Below, in pieces: positions 60,563-64,000 of a stretch of DNA of 64,000 nucleotides. The position numbers and the translations under genes were made by a program. The stretch spans positions 1 to 64,000 of the forward strand of contig NZ_PYXZ01000005.1 of assembly GCF_003057875.1 (NCBI RefSeq). The letters run 5' to 3'. Under the pieces are notes generated by a model, which ran no database searches, had not been told where the DNA came from, and worked only from the letters and a program-made list of their open reading frames with translations. This stretch comes from Nocardioides currus (lineage in GTDB: Bacteria > Actinomycetota > Actinomycetes > Propionibacteriales > Nocardioidaceae). Position 1 is the stretch's first letter; every line of letters starts with the position of its first letter.

Positions 60563-61675
60563 TCATCCGATGCCCGCGACCCACTCGGCGTAGAAGATGC
60601 CGACGCCGGTCGCCACGCAGAGGCCGGTGATGATCCAGAAGCGGATCACGATGGTGACCTGGTCCCAGTTGAGCATCTCGAAGTGGTGGTGGAGCGGCGT
60701 CATCCGGAACACCCGGTGCCCGGGCTGGACCCGGAAGACCGCGCGGAACAGCCCGCTGGCGCGGCTGACCTTGAACACGGAGACCTGGATCATCACCGAG
60801 AGCGTGACGGCGACGAAGAGCCCGCCGATGATGACGAGCAGCAGCTCGGTGCGGGTCATGATCGCGAAGCCGGCCATCGCCCCGCCGAGCGCGAGCGAAC
60901 CGGTGTCGCCCATGAAGATCTGCGCCGGGGACGCGTTCCACCACAGGAAGCCGAAGCAGGCGCCGGTGATCGCGGCGGCGACCACCGCGAGGTCGAGCGG
61001 GTCGCGCACCTCGTAGCACTTGGCCCCCGCCTCGATCGCGCAGGACTGGGAGTTCTGCCAGATGTTGACCAGCGTGTAGGCGGCGAAGACCAGGATGCTG
61101 CAGCCCGTCGCGAGGCCGTCGAGGCCGTCGGTGAGGTTGACGGCGTTGCTGAAGCCGGTCACCACGAACCAGATCAGGACGATCACCAGGACCGTCGGCA
61201 GCGCGAACGCCTCGTAGTCGCGGATGAACGAGATGTGGTTGGACGCCGGGGTCCTCCCCCGCTCGTCCTCGAGCGCCGGCGAGAGCGCGAGGAAGCCGAA
61301 GACCACGGCGATCAGGGTCTGCCCGATGAGCTTGGCGCGACTGCGCAGGCCGAGGCTGCGCTGGCGGCTGATCTTGATGAAGTCGTCGAGGAAGCCGACG
61401 GTGCCGAGGCCCACGAACAGGAAGAGCAGCAGCATCGCCGAGGCCGTGGGCGCCTGCATGGTGATCAGCTTGGCCGCGAAGTAGCCCACCACCGTGGCGA
61501 AGATGATGACGAGGCCGCCCATGGTCGGCGTCCCCCGCTTGGTGTGGTGGGTCGTCGGACCGTCGTCGCGGATCTCCTGGCCGTAGCCACGACGGGCCAG
61601 GACCACGATGGCGTAGCGGGTGCCGAGCAGCGAGATCAGCAGGGACAGGCCGCCACCGAGCAGGATTGCTCTCAC
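60563..61675 (-). CDS. mraY: phospho-N-acetylmuramoyl-pentapeptide transferase
   Basis: Makes lipid I by linking UDP-MurNAc-pentapeptide to undecaprenyl phosphate. A 370-residue integral membrane enzyme with about ten helices. HHTKRGTPTMGGLVII, FLDDFIKISRQRSLGLRSRAK (first catalytic Asp pair), NAVNLTDGLDGLATG and FMGDTGSLALGGAMAGF are the four conserved segments, and TPLHHHFEMLNWDQ is the His-rich loop. It overlaps murF by ATGA. Confidence 0.97.
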   Translation of the reverse strand: MRAILLGGGLSLLISLLGTRYAIVVLARRGYGQEIRDDGPTTHHTKRGTPTMGGLVIIFATVVGYFAAKLITMQAPTASAMLLLFLFVGLGTVGFLDDFIKISRQRSLGLRSRAKLIGQTLIAVVFGFLALSPALEDERGRTPASNHISFIRDYEAFALPTVLVIVLIWFVVTGFSNAVNLTDGLDGLATGCSILVFAAYTLVNIWQNSQSCAIEAGAKCYEVRDPLDLAVVAAAITGACFGFLWWNASPAQIFMGDTGSLALGGAMAGFAIMTRTELLLVIIGGLFVAVTLSVMIQVSVFKVSRASGLFRAVFRVQPGHRVFRMTPLHHHFEMLNWDQVTIVIRFWIITGLCVATGVGIFYAEWVAGIG

Positions 61676-63108
61676 GGGGTTCTGCTCCCTTCAGCGGGGG
61701 TGTCGTCCGACGGTTCGTCGGTCATCGGTTCGTCGAGCACGGCCTCGGCGACGCGCTCCAGCGCGGCGCCGCGCGATGCCTTCACCAGGACGACATCTCC
61801 AGCCGACCCATTCTGTCGTAACCATGCGACCGCTTCGGCATGCCCCGCCGTGACGATCGCCTCACCCGACCAGCCGGCCTCGGCGCGGGCGGCCTCGGCC
61901 ATCCGCGAGGCCATGTCCCCGATCGTGAGGAGCACGTCGACGCCGGCCCGCGCAGCTGTTCGGCCGACCGCGCGGTGGGCCTCGACCGCGCCCTCGCCGA
62001 GCTCGAACATCTCGCCCAGCACCGCGATGGTCCGGCGCCCGGACCGCTCGCGGATGCCGTCGAGCACCGCCAACGCGGCGGCCATCGACTCCGGGTTGGC
62101 GTTGTAGGCGTCGTTGACCACGACCGTGCCGTCGGCGCGCTCGTGCACCTCCATCCGCCAGCGCGAGGGCGGCCGGGCGTCGGTCAGCCCGTCCGCCACC
62201 GCATCGAGGTCGAGGCCACCGGAGAGCGCCATCGCGGCGGCAGCCAGCGCGTTCTCGACCTGGTGCAGCCCGAGCTGGCCGAGGTGGACGGTGGCACCGC
62301 TCCCCCGCCACTGGAGGTCGAAGGAGGGACGACCGAGCTCGTCGGTGCTCACCTCGGTGGCGCGCAGGTCGCCGCCGGCGCCGAACGTGACCACGGACGC
62401 AGTGGTGCGGGGCGCCATGGCTGCGACGAGCGCGTCGTCGGCGTTGAGGACGGCCGTCCCCTCGGCGGTCAGGGCCTCGACGATCTCGCCCTTGGCGACG
62501 GCGATGGCCTCGCGGCTGCCGAACTCGCCGATGTGCGCCGTGCCGACGTTGACGACGGCCGCGACGTCGGGCGGGGCGATGCGGCACAGCTGCGCGATGT
62601 GGCCGATGCCGCGCGCACCCATCTCGACGACGAGGTGCTTGGTGTCGGCGCCGGCACGCAGCACCGTGAGCGGGACGCCGATCTCGTTGTTGAAGTTGCC
62701 GCGGGTGGCGACGATCGGTCCGTCGCCCTCGAGGATCGCGGCGAGGTAGTCCTTGGTGCCGGTCTTGCCCTGCGAGCCGGTCAGGGCGTACGTCGCCAGG
62801 TCGGTCAACGAGTCGTGCACATGCCGCGCCAGCGCGCCGAGCGCGGCCACCACGTCGTCCACCACGACGGTCGGCGCCGTGGTCGGCCGGCTGCCCAGCA
62901 CGGCCACGGCCCCGGCGGCGATCGCCTGCTCGGCGAGGTCGTGCCCGTCGACGCGCTCCCCCGCGATCGCCACGAACAGGCCGTCGGCCTCGGGGGTGCG
63001 GGTGTCGACGAAGGCACCACCGGTGACGACGGTGCTCTCGCTCGCGGGGTCGCCGTGGACGGTGCCGCCGACCACCTCGGCGATCTCGGCGAGGGTCATG
63101 GCGATCAT
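61672..63108 (-). CDS. murF: UDP-N-acetylmuramoyl-tripeptide-D-alanyl-D-alanine ligase
   Basis: Adds the D-Ala-D-Ala dipeptide to complete the pentapeptide. A 478-residue Mur ligase: MTLAEIAEVVGGTVHG opens it, ALTGSQGKTGTKDYLAAIL is an ATP loop with Ser-Gln-Gly in place of the usual Ser-Asn/Gly, and VVNDAYNANPESMAAAL lies in the C-terminal part. ATG 63108 overlaps the murE stop by ATGA; ATG 63099 is also possible. Confidence 0.96.
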   Translation of the reverse strand: MIAMTLAEIAEVVGGTVHGDPASESTVVTGGAFVDTRTPEADGLFVAIAGERVDGHDLAEQAIAAGAVAVLGSRPTTAPTVVVDDVVAALGALARHVHDSLTDLATYALTGSQGKTGTKDYLAAILEGDGPIVATRGNFNNEIGVPLTVLRAGADTKHLVVEMGARGIGHIAQLCRIAPPDVAAVVNVGTAHIGEFGSREAIAVAKGEIVEALTAEGTAVLNADDALVAAMAPRTTASVVTFGAGGDLRATEVSTDELGRPSFDLQWRGSGATVHLGQLGLHQVENALAAAAMALSGGLDLDAVADGLTDARPPSRWRMEVHERADGTVVVNDAYNANPESMAAALAVLDGIRERSGRRTIAVLGEMFELGEGAVEAHRAVGRTAARAGVDVLLTIGDMASRMAEAARAEAGWSGEAIVTAGHAEAVAWLRQNGSAGDVVLVKASRGAALERVAEAVLDEPMTDEPSDDTPAEGSRTP

Positions 63109-64000
63109 CGACCGACCGCCTCGACGGCCTCGCGTGCGACGAGGCGGTCGTCGAAGGGGTGCACCTCGCCGTGGACCTCCTGCCCCGTCTCGTGGCCCTT
63201 GCCGGCGACCAGCACGACGTCGCCGGGCGCTGCGCGGCGTACGGCCTCGACGATCGCGGCGCGGCGGTCGCCGATCTCGAGCACCTCGGCGGCGCCGTCA
63301 CGGGTGCCCGCGAGCACGGCCGCGCGGATCGCGGCGGGGTCCTCGGTGCGGGGGTTGTCGTCGGTCACGATCAGGACGTCGGCGAGCCGGGCGGCGATCT
63401 CGCCCATGATCGGGCGCTTGCCGGGGTCACGGTCGCCGCCCGCGCCCAGCACGACGATCACGCGACCGTCGGTCAGCGGCCGCAGGGTCGCGACCACGGC
63501 CTCGACCGCGTCGGGCTTGTGCGCGTAGTCGACGACCAGCACGAAGTCCTGACCGGCCTCGACCCGCTCCAGGCGGCCGGGGACGCCGTGGCCCTGCCCG
63601 ATGCCCGCGGCCACGAGGGTCACGTCGAGGCCGGCGATCGCGGCCGACGCGATGGCCGCCAGGGCGTTGGACACGTTGAAGGCGCCCGGGACCGGCACCC
63701 GGGCCGGGACCCGCTGGCCGTCCGGACCGAGCACCGTGAAGGTCGCCCCGTCGCCGGCGAGCTCGACGTCCACGGCCCGCCAGTGGGCGGCCCCCGTCGT
63801 GGAGTAGGTGTGCATGGGGATGGTCGCCGTGTCCAGCAGCCGGCGGCCGAACTCGTCGTCGACGTTGGTCAGCCCCACCCGTGCGCGCTCCGGCGTGAAC
63901 AGCGACGCCTTGGCGGCGAAGTAGTCGTCGACGTCGGCATGGAAGTCGAGGTGGTCGCGCCCGAGGTTGAGGAAGGTCGCCACGTCGAACACCACCCCGT
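63105..64000 (-). CDS. murE: UDP-N-acetylmuramyl-tripeptide synthetase (partial, cut by the window end)
   Basis: Adds the third residue (meso-DAP or L-Lys) to the peptide stem. Only the C-terminal 298 residues are in the window; the N-terminal part is cut. FLNLGRDHLDFHADVDDYF is the central-domain motif, VLVVDYAHKPDAVEAVVATL the substrate part, and TDDNPRTEDPAAI holds the DNPR motif. DNPR marks MurE enzymes that use meso-DAP; many Nocardioides have LL-DAP, so the exact amino acid is not fixed by this alone. Confidence 0.96.
   Translation of the reverse strand, partial: GVVFDVATFLNLGRDHLDFHADVDDYFAAKASLFTPERARVGLTNVDDEFGRRLLDTATIPMHTYSTTGAAHWRAVDVELAGDGATFTVLGPDGQRVPARVPVPGAFNVSNALAAIASAAIAGLDVTLVAAGIGQGHGVPGRLERVEAGQDFVLVVDYAHKPDAVEAVVATLRPLTDGRVIVVLGAGGDRDPGKRPIMGEIAARLADVLIVTDDNPRTEDPAAIRAAVLAGTRDGAAEVLEIGDRRAAIVEAVRRAAPGDVVLVAGKGHETGQEVHGEVHPFDDRLVAREAVEAVGR

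Noticed and set aside
57514..60630. Very long plus-strand open frame opposite murG, ftsW and murD
   Set aside because: High GC makes antisense frames stay open. The sequence is Arg/Asp/Gly-rich junk, and the minus-strand genes are unambiguous.

Overview
The window is high-GC actinobacterial chromosome, most likely a Nocardioides-type member of the Propionibacteriales. Supporting signs are the GC-rich codon use, Wag31/DivIVA, SepF, an SsgA-like protein, a TIGR03085 (mycothiol-linked fold) protein, PriA-type HisA, and frequent GTG starts with ATGA/GTGA gene overlaps. No species can be named from the sequence alone.

Region 1 (1-6.6 kb) is accessory DNA, visibly less GC-rich than the rest. It holds about a dozen small, mostly single-gene units in mixed orientation. 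Nearly every one is separated from the next by a copy of a roughly 45-bp, two-armed repeat (sites A-M), which looks like an integron cassette array. A tyrosine recombinase (2165-3091) lies inside the array, but it lacks the insertion typical of integron integrases. Cargo includes DUF2019-, DUF664/DinB-, DUF4279-, VOC- and possibly Imm26-like proteins, several unknowns and a PD-(D/E)XK-like protein at the right edge. The repeats point one way from site B to site G and the other way outside, which suggests an inversion of the recombinase-bearing block. This is the strongest candidate in the window for a poorly described system.

Region 2 (6.6-17.6 kb) is an L-arabinose operon read on the minus strand. 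In order it encodes a lipoprotein, an ABC ATPase and two permeases of the YtfQRT-YjfF type, a LacI regulator, AraB, AraD and AraA. A second LacI gene lies upstream, and two near-identical LacI-type operators precede the binding-protein gene.

Region 3 (17.7-28.7 kb) holds an MMPL exporter, tRNA-Val(CAC), a PGPGW membrane protein, an SsgA-like protein, a pair of half-size type I ABC exporters, a TIGR03085 protein, a striking 82-bp tandem repeat (five copies) and a polar amino-acid ABC importer.

Region 4 (28.7-49.7 kb) contains histidine genes in two blocks (hisD-C-B-H and priA-hisF) separated by four unrelated genes. It continues with a LON-domain protein, YbaK, DUF3352 and DUF2567 proteins, DnaE, a DUF2332 protein, a small P-loop kinase, a GNAT-chorismate mutase fusion, RluD, LspA and a TraR/DksA protein with a long histone-like Lys/Ala/Pro tail.

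Region 5 (49.9-64 kb) is the division and cell-wall cluster, read on the minus strand: murE (cut by the window end), murF, mraY, murD, ftsW, murG, murC, ftsQ, ftsZ, pgeF, yggS, sepF, yggT, wag31. Together these make and flip peptidoglycan precursors, build the Z-ring and direct polar growth.
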